A stretch of DNA of 64,000 nt from Pseudoalteromonas piscicida (GTDB lineage: Bacteria > Pseudomonadota > Gammaproteobacteria > Enterobacterales > Alteromonadaceae): NCBI RefSeq assembly GCF_000238315.3, contig NZ_CP011925.1, forward strand, positions 992,001 to 1,056,000, given 5' to 3'. Under the pieces are notes generated by a model. The model was not told the DNA's origin, did not search any database, and worked only from the letters and a program-made list of their open reading frames with translations. Position 1 is the first letter of the stretch, and each line of letters begins with the position of its first letter. Positions 23,702-31,972 of the stretch are shown in pieces. The translations under genes were made by a program, and so were the position numbers.

Positions 23702-26605
23702 ATGAAGCCTTTTGACAAGTGGCCTGCGCTTGTGCAAGACGCACAGCAAGGTACATTCGATGATTCACTTTTTCAGTCAGATTCAGACGTAAAAAATTCG
23801 GCACAACCAACCAGGTTGCCGATGGCTAAAGTGCCCACCATCATTCTTAAAGCACTTAACCCCCATCACACTGACTATATACGTATTGATCCAAAAGACG
23901 CTCGTTACTGGCATGGGGGACTTCATCATCATGACGATAGACAACTACTTGTTATTTCAAATAACCAAGCACAACGTCTCAAAACGGTTTCGCAAGGCAA
24001 TATAAAGGAGATCTTTGCGTTTATTAAAAAGTCAACGCTTGAGGCTAACGTGGAAGGTCAGCTCAGTTCTGGTGGCAGTAAAGGCTTCTCGGGTGGGGCG
24101 GGAGAGTTAAGCCAAAACGGTGCATATTTAGGTGCTGCAGTTAAATATGCTGCTACAAGCGATGCCTCAAAAAATGATGGTGTGGGCTTCAATAGTAGCC
24201 AAGGAGTAGGTACAACGCGACCGTCAATGGGTAAGAGTAACGCTGGCATTAAAAAAACACCCACTAAGCTAGAAAGTACAGCACAACCCATAGATACTAT
24301 TGCGCCATCTGTCATTATTGGTCAACCAAATCCAAAGCAAATCGTAAAATTAGAGCAAAACCAAGCTACTAAAAGACGTTTTGCAAATCATGTATTAGGG
24401 CCGGGAGAAACTGCCGCGAGTGTTGTCGAGCAGTATACTGGCACACCGAATGAAAGCCGTATATATGGCTTCAACCATCCTCAGTTTACTATAAAAAATC
24501 CTCCCAAAGCGGGTGATAAAGTCAGGGTGAATACCGGCTTTGATGTACTCGTTAAAGGGCAATTTTATAACAGCAATAGCGTTAACCTAATCTGGAAAGG
24601 ACCAACGTCGGGTTCAAAATCAGCCATATTGGAGCAAGTGAATGGCAAATATCTACCAGACAGAGGCTACGATTGGGAGTTGGCGCTACCGCTTGTGGCG
24701 GGGGAATACACATTAACCGCTGAAGCCGGAGGTGCGACGCACTCCGTGAGTTTTTCGGTTGAAGAATCCGAAGACCAACTGGAAATTATTGGCTTTTTAT
24801 ATATTCCAGAAGATAACAGCTTTATAGCAGTCACCCAGTCACTTGCCGATATTTTAGAGCAAGAAATGGAAGTACTTAACCCTCCCATGGAGCAGTTAAA
24901 GCAAGCGCTGGCTGGACAACAAGACCTCTCGAAGCAAGATGATAAAGTAATTGATGCCAAAAAGGCGTTAAACGAGACTTTAAAACCACTTGTTTCAGGC
25001 CCTACCGCTAATAAAATTACCGAAGTCATTGGCTTTAAAGGCCGAAAGTATACCTATGTGCGTAGTGATAAAATGGCCAACCACTTTAGACGCTACAAAA
25101 TTGATACGGACATTCGAAACGGTCGTCGTTTTAGCGATGCGAATGGCAACTTAGACCGTAAGAAACTGAACAAAGCGCTTAAAAATGATTTGAGCAAGCT
25201 AAAGGTCAATTTTAAGTATGATAAGAAGCTCGTCGACACGTATACAACCATATGGGGCGAATGGGCTAGGGAGCTTAATAAAGATCTAAATATAAAAAGG
25301 TTTGAAAAAAGCGACTATTTTGATGCCAGTGCAGAGGCGCGATTAATGCGCTACACCCATGGTGCAGGCATTGCTGCAAACTTTAGCCCAAAGGATGGTG
25401 TCTTTTCATTTCAAGCGGATGGCAAAGTCGATTTTGCTGTCGGTGAAGCAAAAGCTGCAATGAGTGGTTACTACCCTAATAAAAAGGGCTATGAATTTAA
25501 GTTTATGATGCCGCTTAAAAATACGACCAAAGAGCGTGAGATAAACTTAGGCGCGATCCGATTAAATGCGACCATTGCCTTTTTTGGCTATGCAGGTGCT
25601 AAATTACAAGCGGCGGCAAATGTAGGCTGTACAGTAAAGCAAGGTAAAATGATGCTTGAGGGGTTAACCCCTGAACAAGTAAAAGCACTTAGCCGTGCCG
25701 ATCGCAAGTTTGAACCTGTAAAAGGTGAGCTCAGCGCATTTGCTGGGGTATCGGCAGGCTGTGAGTTAACGGGTGCTTTGCAGTGGGATAATCCAGAAAA
25801 ATCTGGTAAATCTAGTTTTTGTGATCTAGCTAAACTAGGTGGAAAGGCAGAAGGCGCATTTGGCGCCGGTGCACACGCTGGATGTTTTATTGGTTATGAA
25901 AACGGAAAGTTTATACTTCGCGCGAAATTGGGACTTATCTGGGGCGTAGGTGCTGGCGGAGAATTAGTTTGTGAGATAGGTGTCGATGAAATTGTCACGC
26001 TTGCCCAATTTGTTTATCACCAGCTTAAAAATAATGATTATGATTACCTAGCATTTATCCAAGAAGATGCTTTTAAAGTGCTCTACAAAGCTGTGGCGAT
26101 GCATATAGCAACAGGTAAAGATATTATGGAGTTTGTTGGCGGTTCTGCTGAGGATATAGATGAGTGGTGGCAGACAAAAGTGTTTATTCATGAACAAGCA
26201 AGGGAAATTATGGGTAGGGTACGGCTGAAACCAGAAATGCTCAAATTCACCGTACCTGAGGGTAAAGGAGCAATGTTAAATTTACTCGCTAATCCAAATT
26301 TAGCGAGTTTAATTGACTCGGGTACCTATAGTTGGTCTGGCTTAAATGAGCAGCGCGAGAATGCCATTATTATTGTACTTAAGCATATTCTTTGTACTGA
26401 AGAGTTAGATGAAGTATTACAGCATATGGGAGAGGGCGGCGCAAAATGTAGCCGAGAAGAGGGCTTATCTCAGCTTAATAGTATTTTAGAAGGTGCTCAG
26501 CAGCGTGAGTTTGATGCATGGAGACGTAAACTACCAAGTCGAGCACGTTCCGGTTCTGTTGCAGTAGCTATGCTCAATACAAATCCATTTGTTGCAATGG
26601 TGTAA
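23702..26605 (+). CDS. Putative T6SS-type membrane-acting effector with LysM-like segment
   Basis: 967 residues from ATG 23702, chosen for its strong ribosome binding site (an upstream ATG at 23663 lacks one). No signal peptide. Order: N-terminal domain (~1-125); Gly/Ser-rich linker (~125-230); LysM-like segment (~232-277; LGPGETAASVVEQYTGTPNE, then NPPKAGDKVRV); Ig-like beta domain (~280-360); charged helical middle; glycine-rich, hydrophobic region (~560-790) with FGYAGAKLQAAANVG, GAFGAGAHAGCF and GLIWGVGAGGELV, followed by a Tyr/Asp helical tail. This plan resembles large T6SS effectors that act on membranes, as I recall them. It is convergent with two FGE-like lipoproteins, candidate immunity proteins. 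No vgrG, hcp or PAAR gene is in the window, so delivery is inferred only. Confidence 0.6.
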   Translation: MKPFDKWPALVQDAQQGTFDDSLFQSDSDVKNSAQPTRLPMAKVPTIILKALNPHHTDYIRIDPKDARYWHGGLHHHDDRQLLVISNNQAQRLKTVSQGNIKEIFAFIKKSTLEANVEGQLSSGGSKGFSGGAGELSQNGAYLGAAVKYAATSDASKNDGVGFNSSQGVGTTRPSMGKSNAGIKKTPTKLESTAQPIDTIAPSVIIGQPNPKQIVKLEQNQATKRRFANHVLGPGETAASVVEQYTGTPNESRIYGFNHPQFTIKNPPKAGDKVRVNTGFDVLVKGQFYNSNSVNLIWKGPTSGSKSAILEQVNGKYLPDRGYDWELALPLVAGEYTLTAEAGGATHSVSFSVEESEDQLEIIGFLYIPEDNSFIAVTQSLADILEQEMEVLNPPMEQLKQALAGQQDLSKQDDKVIDAKKALNETLKPLVSGPTANKITEVIGFKGRKYTYVRSDKMANHFRRYKIDTDIRNGRRFSDANGNLDRKKLNKALKNDLSKLKVNFKYDKKLVDTYTTIWGEWARELNKDLNIKRFEKSDYFDASAEARLMRYTHGAGIAANFSPKDGVFSFQADGKVDFAVGEAKAAMSGYYPNKKGYEFKFMMPLKNTTKEREINLGAIRLNATIAFFGYAGAKLQAAANVGCTVKQGKMMLEGLTPEQVKALSRADRKFEPVKGELSAFAGVSAGCELTGALQWDNPEKSGKSSFCDLAKLGGKAEGAFGAGAHAGCFIGYENGKFILRAKLGLIWGVGAGGELVCEIGVDEIVTLAQFVYHQLKNNDYDYLAFIQEDAFKVLYKAVAMHIATGKDIMEFVGGSAEDIDEWWQTKVFIHEQAREIMGRVRLKPEMLKFTVPEGKGAMLNLLANPNLASLIDSGTYSWSGLNEQRENAIIIVLKHILCTEELDEVLQHMGEGGAKCSREEGLSQLNSILEGAQQREFDAWRRKLPSRARSGSVAVAMLNTNPFVAMV

Positions 26606-26610
26606 TAGAT

Positions 26611-26646
26611 GTTGTGCAGCCAAAGCTGTTACTTTGACTGCACAAC
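26611..26646. terminator. Hairpin between putative effector and FGE gene
   Basis: GTTGTGCAG (26611-26619) pairs with CTGCACAAC (26638-26646), and inside it CAAAG pairs with CTTTG, giving about 14 bp with one mismatch and a 6-base loop. It begins six bases after the effector stop and covers the last codons of the convergent FGE gene; likely bidirectional. Confidence 0.65.
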
Positions 26647-27567
26647 TAGGGGATTAGATTGATTTAGAGCACAACGAAAACCAGTAACTCTGTACGCTTT
26701 TTCCAATTTTTCAGATTCTTGGCGGGTATATACATTACTACCGCGAGGTGATTCCAAGAACATCCCGCCACGCCTTACTTTTTTAGTTCCCGAGCTAGGC
26801 CCTTTGGGATCCAATTCTGGGGAGTGTTGATAATAATCTTCAGCCCACCAGTCATTGACCCACTCAATCATATTGCCGCTTAAATCATAAAATCCTAATG
26901 GGTTAGCGGGGTATGTGCCAGAAGGCTCCGCATAATCAGTATTTAGTTCATAATTCCGGCCTTCTTCTATCCACCCGTTATCTGTGGCAAAAAGAATATT
27001 CTCGCCACGGTTTCTTGCTGCAAATTCCCATTGTGCTTCTGTTGGTAAATCAAAGGGTAGCTGGGTTAGCTCAGCGAGCCATAAGCAATAGTTTTTTGCA
27101 CTATACCAACTCACCCCCGCAGGGAATTCAGGTGCGCGCCAAACTTCCCCTTCACCCCAATCCTCCCACATGGTTTTTGGTAGGTCATTTACTGCGGTAT
27201 ATAAATCAAAATCGCCATAGCTTACCTCATAAGCGCCCATCGAATAGCTGGTAAGGGTCACCTTATGAGCGGGTTTATTATCGCGGGCTATGGTCCAAGG
27301 CAAGTTATTAGGGCCTCCGCCATCGCCCATCATAAAGCTGCCGCCTTCAACAAACACCATTTGGGCTTTTGAGCGCTCAATAAGTGCTTGCACTTGTTTG
27401 TCTTGCTCGCCAGTAAGCGCGTCTATTTGTTGGTCAAGGTCGTCGCACCCAGTCATTACCACACACAGTAATGTAAGGCTGGGAATGGTTGTGTGTTGAT
27501 TGGCAAGAATATCGCGCCAGTTAATGTTGGCAAAGTGGGAGAGTGAATGTATCCGTTTATTTTCCAT
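26629..27567 (-). CDS. FGE-like (SUMF1-domain) lipoprotein 1, candidate immunity protein
   Basis: 312 residues. N-terminal hydrophobic stretch with lipobox VVMTGC gives lipidation at Cys41, followed by Asp42, the residue that retains lipoproteins in the inner membrane in E. coli. Residues ~70-305 form a formylglycine-generating-enzyme-like domain: MVFVEGGSFMMGD, LPTEAQWEFAARN, GFYDLSGNMIEWVNDWW, YRVTGFRCA. Sulfatase partners and a clear pair of copper-binding Cys are absent, so a catalytic role is unlikely. FGE-like proteins have been reported as T6SS immunity proteins, and this gene sits tail-to-tail with an effector-like gene. GGAAAG precedes the ATG. Paralogue of the next gene. Confidence 0.82.
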   Translation of the reverse strand: MENKRIHSLSHFANINWRDILANQHTTIPSLTLLCVVMTGCDDLDQQIDALTGEQDKQVQALIERSKAQMVFVEGGSFMMGDGGGPNNLPWTIARDNKPAHKVTLTSYSMGAYEVSYGDFDLYTAVNDLPKTMWEDWGEGEVWRAPEFPAGVSWYSAKNYCLWLAELTQLPFDLPTEAQWEFAARNRGENILFATDNGWIEEGRNYELNTDYAEPSGTYPANPLGFYDLSGNMIEWVNDWWAEDYYQHSPELDPKGPSSGTKKVRRGGMFLESPRGSNVYTRQESEKLEKAYRVTGFRCALNQSNPLVVQSK

Positions 27568-27712
27568 ATGGTGACTTTCCGTATGTTACTTATTTATCCT
27601 TAGTGCAGCTCAAGCATACCAAGCGTACAGGCGAAATCAAAATCGCGACAGCATAAAGTAAGTAGTTTGAATAAACGCTGACTTTTACGGTGATAAATGC
27701 GATGGCAATGAG

Positions 27713-28618
27713 CTAGTTAACTGATTGAACAGGAATTGGCTTCGCTTGATTTAGAGCACAACGAAAACCAGTAACTCTATATGCTTTTTCCAATTTTTCA
27801 GATTCTTGCCGTGTATATACATTACTGCCACGGGGAGACTCTAAAAACATCCCGCCACGCATAACCTTTTTTGTGCCTTCTTTTGGTCCTTTGGGATCCT
27901 GCTCTGGGGTGTGTTGATAGTAATCCTCAGCCCACCAGTCATTGACCCATTCAATCATATTGCCGCTTAAGTCATAAAACCCCAATGGGTTAGGTGGATA
28001 GGTGCCACTAATATGCGGTTCAGGCTCTTCGGCGAGAGAGTAATTTACACCGAGTTCAAGCATACCAGTATTGGTGGCAAACAAAATGTTTTCACCACGG
28101 TTTCGTGCTGCAAATTCCCACTGTGCTTCGGTTGGTAAATCAATTGGGAGTTGTGTGAGTTTTGCCAGCCATAAGCAATAGTTCTTGGCATCATACCAGT
28201 TCACCCCCGCAGAGAATTCAGGTGCACGCCAAATTTCATCTTTATCCCATTTTGTCCACATGGTTTTTGGTAGGTCATTTACTGCGGTATATAAATCAAA
28301 ATCGCCATAGCTTACCTCATAAGCGCCCATCGAATAGCTGGTAAGGGTCACCTTATGAGCGGGTTTATTATCGCGGGCTATGGTCCAAGGCAAGTTATTA
28401 GGGCCTCCGCCATCGCCCATCATAAAGCTGCCGCCTTCAACAAACACCATTTGGGCTTTTGAGCGCTCAATAAGTGCTTGTACTTGTTTGTCTTGCTCGC
28501 CAGTAAGCGCGTCTATTTGTTGGCCAAGGTCGTCACACCCGCTTATGACCAAGCATAGTAATGTCGCTAAAGGGGGTAATATCTGATGATCAATCTTGTC
28601 CATAAGTGTGCTATCCAT
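27713..28618 (-). CDS. FGE-like (SUMF1-domain) lipoprotein 2, paralogue
   Basis: 301 residues, same architecture as the downstream copy: lipobox LVISGC with Cys28 followed by two Asp, then an FGE-like domain. The first ~93 residues after the Cys differ from copy 1 at about one position, while the middle (around TKWDKDEIWRAPEF and TGMLELGVNYSLAEEPEP) diverges strongly and the C-terminal third is again nearly identical. The start may be ATG 28618 or the in-frame ATG at 28603; neither has a strong ribosome binding site. Copy 2 precedes copy 1 in transcription order, with 145 bases between. It could protect against a variant toxin or act with copy 1. Confidence 0.82.
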   Translation of the reverse strand: MDSTLMDKIDHQILPPLATLLCLVISGCDDLGQQIDALTGEQDKQVQALIERSKAQMVFVEGGSFMMGDGGGPNNLPWTIARDNKPAHKVTLTSYSMGAYEVSYGDFDLYTAVNDLPKTMWTKWDKDEIWRAPEFSAGVNWYDAKNYCLWLAKLTQLPIDLPTEAQWEFAARNRGENILFATNTGMLELGVNYSLAEEPEPHISGTYPPNPLGFYDLSGNMIEWVNDWWAEDYYQHTPEQDPKGPKEGTKKVMRGGMFLESPRGSNVYTRQESEKLEKAYRVTGFRCALNQAKPIPVQSVN

Positions 28619-28832
28619 AAGTTCTTTGCATACACATTTATCATAACTTGTTTAGCTGTATTGAGACATAGCTAATGTGGCAGTAAGACCAATGTATAAA
28701 TATTAAAATGACAATATAACGCTTGTAATTTATATTGTTTGGGCACTACAACCCTTTGAAAGAATGAATGCTGTTCAAGGTGTTGGCGGCTTTTGAATTT
28801 ATAAGCAAGATTATGCCCAAAAAGAGTATGCT

Positions 28833-29375
28833 ATGAAATCTGCAGTATTGGTAATTGATGTACAGTGCCTTTTATTCGACCCAGAGCCCAAACCGTATGC
28901 AAGTGAAGAGGTGTTAAGCCGAATTAACTTAGTGACAGATTGGGCTCGAAAGCAAGGCATGCCGGTGATCTATATTCAACATGAGCAAAGCGGTACTGCG
29001 ATTGAGTATGGTAGTGAAGGTTGGCAATTACAATCGGTACTTCAAGTTGACGCCAATGATCTGTTCGTGCGTAAAACCACTCCTGATTCATTTTTAAACA
29101 CAAATCTGTCTAACATACTTGAAGAACATGGAGCTCAACATATTTATGTTTGTGGTTATGCTACAGAGTTTTGTGTTGATACAACGAGTCGGCGAGCCGC
29201 GGGTTTGGGTTATGCAGTTACATTAGTGGCGGATGCCCATACCACACATTGCAAAAAGCACATGTCAGGTGAACAAATAAGAATACACCATAATGCCACA
29301 CTGCCAAATATCTCCAGTTTTGGAGTGAAAATATCCGCGGTGTCTACTGCCAAAGTTATCGCTTTAGGTGACTGA
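28833..29375 (+). CDS. Isochorismatase-like cysteine hydrolase
   Basis: 180 residues with the triad Asp9 (LVIDVQ), Lys81 (FVRKTTPDSF) and Cys114 (GYATEFCVDTT). The family includes nicotinamidases, N-carbamoylsarcosine amidases and isochorismatases; this one resembles the generic YcaC/EntB-like hydrolases and is not closely similar to the other isochorismatase-like gene at 19.6-20.1 kb. It stands alone; role unknown, likely cytoplasmic amide hydrolysis. Confidence 0.85.
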   Translation: MKSAVLVIDVQCLLFDPEPKPYASEEVLSRINLVTDWARKQGMPVIYIQHEQSGTAIEYGSEGWQLQSVLQVDANDLFVRKTTPDSFLNTNLSNILEEHGAQHIYVCGYATEFCVDTTSRRAAGLGYAVTLVADAHTTHCKKHMSGEQIRIHHNATLPNISSFGVKISAVSTAKVIALGD

Positions 29376-29536
29376 TACAGTCTAATTTTGTTGAGGGGTT
29401 ACCATTTCCTGTCACTGTTTTCACTTACTCGTCCTAATAACCGACTGTTAAGGGTTATACATGTTATTACACAAGTGTGAAGCAAACCGGAAACGATCCT
29501 CCTATAAGTTTTAATCTAAGCCTTTGAACCGAAGGA

Positions 29537-29896
29537 CTATTCAATCCACATCCATGCAATTAAAGGCGGGGTAGTCGCGTTTTTAAATGTGATATTAATT
29601 ACGATATCGTCTTGCGTGTTCTCGTATTTCGCTGCAAATATCAGCATTGGATCCTGACCTCTTCGAAGAGACGCTAACAAGGTTTTGGATTTTAAGCGGC
29701 CAAGCTGCGGCGCGATTTCACGGTATGCCCGTAAAAATCCCTCCTCAGAAACCTTTTTGGCTAAGTCGGCGGTTATTACAGATAAATATGCTTGATAGTT
29801 TCCTCTCTCATGCGCTTTCAAAGCATTGTCGACAACAGGCATGAGAAGGTTAAGCGCCTCTTCTTCTGTTGAACCAAACGTTCCAAAATAATTCAT
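29537..29896 (-). CDS. Small protein, possible NTF2-like fold
   Basis: 119 residues, no signal peptide. The pattern of an N-terminal helix pair (EEEALNLLMPVVDNALKAHE, then YQAYLSVI), the segment FLRAYREIAPQLGRLKSK and a beta-rich C-terminus ending in LIAWMWIE suggests an NTF2/SnoaL-like fold. I do not recognise a named family. AAGGAT nine bases before ATG 29896 supports the start. Single gene between the isochorismatase-like and the 296-residue hypothetical genes. Confidence 0.7.
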   Translation of the reverse strand: MNYFGTFGSTEEEALNLLMPVVDNALKAHERGNYQAYLSVITADLAKKVSEEGFLRAYREIAPQLGRLKSKTLLASLRRGQDPMLIFAAKYENTQDDIVINITFKNATTPPLIAWMWIE

Positions 29897-30026
29897 AACT
29901 AGTATCCTTGTCTAATCCTACTGACTCTTCATCAACAGGTAATGAATATAAGCAATATTTTTAAGTGTCTCAAACACTGTAAAAGTCTAAGTACCTATTT
30001 CAACTGTGGGGTTAATACTTTTATAC

Positions 30027-30083
30027 TAGGGTCTGTTGATCCTTGCTGCTGCAAAAACAAACTTGAAAGATAAACAGGCCCTA
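30027..30083. repeat. 57 bp element with TA-flanked inverted repeats (MITE-like)
   Basis: TAGGGTCTGTT (30027-30037) and AACAGGCCCTA (30073-30083) are inverted repeats matching at 10 of 11 positions, ending in TA on both sides. This is the look of a tiny IS630/Tc1-type remnant or MITE. It lies just upstream of the ORF at 30123. The 35-base interior carries no gene. It could alternatively be a long-looped hairpin in the leader. Confidence 0.45.
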
Positions 30084-30122
30084 ACTTACGAGTAAGCAAC
30101 GTTATTTAATAAGGAGATAGTA

Positions 30123-31013
30123 ATGAATGCTTATAATATCGAAATATTGAAACAATCCATTGACGATAAAACACGCTTTGATGGCTGGGTATTTGGTTTG
30201 CCCCCCGGAATTAAAGCCAATCAATGGCCGCTTGACCCACATACCGGTTATCCGCTAAAGCACAGCTTTACACTAAAATTGCCAGAGGGCTATCGCACTG
30301 ATGAGAATGCGTATGCGGTTAGCTTTTTTGCAATCGCGGTTGAGCATAATGATGGCGGACCCGAATATATTGAAGGGTTAGAAGTGGCGTTATTTGCTGA
30401 GCAGTCGCCAGATGAACCGCTATTCGAACCCTTTTGGCAGGCGATGCAAACTGTTCATCCTAGCTGTAAGTTTGCAGCGGATACGCTAGATTGTTATTAC
30501 GCAACGCTCCTGCTTAGTGAAGCTGAGTTTTACGGCGAGCTCTGTTCACCGCCAACTATTATTGAGCGGCATTTTGAAGATGATGTTTGCGTTCCTGAAT
30601 GGCTAGTCGAGGGTGGGGCGAGTTGCTTTTGGAAAATGAACTATTCCCAGTACCTCAGTTTGCCAGCTGAAGAGTACCAAATATATCGCGAGCTTGGTGG
30701 AATTCCCCCAGAAGCACTGAGTTTTAACCGTGCAATTGCGCTTGTTGCCAACCCCAGTGATCCTAATGCGGGCAAGACGCCCAGCGAATATGAAGATACA
30801 GGTTATATTGACCTGTACGAAGGCGACCCTGAGTGGTTAGAGAGTGTTTCGCCAAACCATTTAGGCGGGACGAGTTTAAACGGTCAAGGGATCCCAGATT
30901 TTCTTACACCTTACTACATTGAATTCGAAGAGATCTTAGGTGGGCATAACTTTGGCGGAGGGATAGGTATGCTTGATTTGGTAAACCGCGAGTTTGATTG
31001 GAGTTGTGGCTAA
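30123..31013 (+). CDS. Hypothetical protein (296 aa)
   Basis: Not confidently recognised. 296 residues, acidic, soluble, rich in Trp, Pro and Gly. The start region WPLDPHTGYPLKHSFTLKLP and the end with PNHLGGTSLNGQGIPDF and ILGGHNFGGGIGMLDL loosely recall YwqG/DUF1963-type proteins, which also bear HLGG-like motifs, but I would not assign it. AAGGAGATAG is a strong ribosome binding site before ATG 30123. It is convergent with the DUF1338 gene and separated from it by a bidirectional terminator. Confidence 0.7.
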   Translation: MNAYNIEILKQSIDDKTRFDGWVFGLPPGIKANQWPLDPHTGYPLKHSFTLKLPEGYRTDENAYAVSFFAIAVEHNDGGPEYIEGLEVALFAEQSPDEPLFEPFWQAMQTVHPSCKFAADTLDCYYATLLLSEAEFYGELCSPPTIIERHFEDDVCVPEWLVEGGASCFWKMNYSQYLSLPAEEYQIYRELGGIPPEALSFNRAIALVANPSDPNAGKTPSEYEDTGYIDLYEGDPEWLESVSPNHLGGTSLNGQGIPDFLTPYYIEFEEILGGHNFGGGIGMLDLVNREFDWSCG

Positions 31014-31021
31014 TATTAACT

Positions 31022-31050
31022 AAAAAAGCAGCCATAAAGGCTGCTTTACA
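31022..31050. terminator. Bidirectional terminator
   Basis: AAAGCAGCC (31025-31033) and GGCTGCTTT (31039-31047) form a 9 bp stem with a 5-base loop and A/T tracts on both sides, between two convergent genes. Confidence 0.8.
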
Positions 31051-31092
31051 ATTTGGGCAGAGTGCTTAGGCAAGCACTGATTTTAAACGCGA

Positions 31093-31896
31093 TTATCTTG
31101 CGTTAGTACTTTCAAAGATTTTGTCAGCAGAAGCTGCAACAAAACCAGTATAGATCTCGCCGTCAGGCTTGGCATAACGCAGAGCAAACTCATAGAAGCA
31201 GCTTGGAATGCTAAATTCACCATCGTTAAACTGTACGTTTTGATGATCAGCAAGCGTCGAAGATTGCTCTAGTAACACTTCCGGAGAGCCTTTGATTTCG
31301 CCGCCAGAGGTGTTTAGTTCAAAACCGTTGTCTTTGAGCGCTTGGTTTACAGCTTCAATTGTGGTGAAGTTCTTCAGGTAGTTGATGCTTACCGTGAAAT
31401 GGTTTGCACGGTAGCCCCATGCAGACATCCATGCGGCATACTCGCTCTCAGCGAGTAGCTTTTTGTATGTCTCATGAGAAACACGCCAGTGGGTGCCAGA
31501 ATACAGGAAGTTTTCAGCTGTTACTGCTGACTCGTCGATTTGCTCAACCATGTCTTTAACGATAGCTTGTAGTTCTTCTGAACATTTTTCAACGAGCAGC
31601 TCAGAGATAAACACCTTTGGTTTAGTTGGATCTTGGTGTTCATAGTGCTTAGCATATAGCTTTTTCGCTTCAAAGTGGTATTCGCCACACTCTGTATAAC
31701 CCACAGCTTTAAAATGTGCAGCGAGCTTTTCTAGGCCTACTTTTTCAATATTAAAGGTACGCAATGCAATGTGGTCATTGATCACGTCGTCTTTTTGCGT
31801 TGAGCCGAGAAGTTCATGAACTTTAACGGCAGAAGGTGTTACTTCTAGGTAGTTATCCCACAGGTGTTCAAATAGTGTATCTACGTTGTTGTGCAT
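31093..31896 (-). CDS. DUF1338 family protein (HglS-like fold)
   Basis: 267 residues of the DUF1338 family: non-haem iron enzymes whose characterised member HglS (YdcJ) converts 2-oxoadipate to 2-hydroxyglutarate in lysine catabolism. This protein is much shorter than HglS (~460), so the substrate may differ. Candidate metal ligands: His42 in NDHIALRTF, the His in YRANHFTVSINYL and the Glu in SCFYEFALRY. AGGAAACC precedes ATG 31896. It follows astA by ~75 bases and is probably cotranscribed with astC-astA, which suggests a role in arginine or related amino-acid breakdown. Confidence 0.85.
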   Translation of the reverse strand: MHNNVDTLFEHLWDNYLEVTPSAVKVHELLGSTQKDDVINDHIALRTFNIEKVGLEKLAAHFKAVGYTECGEYHFEAKKLYAKHYEHQDPTKPKVFISELLVEKCSEELQAIVKDMVEQIDESAVTAENFLYSGTHWRVSHETYKKLLAESEYAAWMSAWGYRANHFTVSINYLKNFTTIEAVNQALKDNGFELNTSGGEIKGSPEVLLEQSSTLADHQNVQFNDGEFSIPSCFYEFALRYAKPDGEIYTGFVAASADKIFESTNAR

Positions 31897-31941
31897 AATG
31901 GTTTCCTAATTTTTTGTCTTGGTGACAGCTTGTTAAACGTT

Positions 31942-31955
31942 ATACCAATTGGTAT
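31942..31955. repeat. Perfect palindrome ATACCAATTGGTAT
   Basis: A 14 bp perfect palindrome between astA and the DUF1338 gene. The half-site ATACCAAT/ATTGGTAT recurs as an inverted pair between the GST and AbgT genes (about 15614-15650) and once near 62212 (AATACCAATAAT), so it may be a dispersed intergenic motif of this genome. Confidence 0.4.
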
Positions 31956-31972
31956 CAGCACGACATTGAAAT

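Noticed and set aside
26629..28618. Sulfatase-maturation function for the FGE lipoproteins
   Set aside because: No sulfatase gene nearby, no evident catalytic Cys pair, and they are lipoproteins next to a toxin-like gene.
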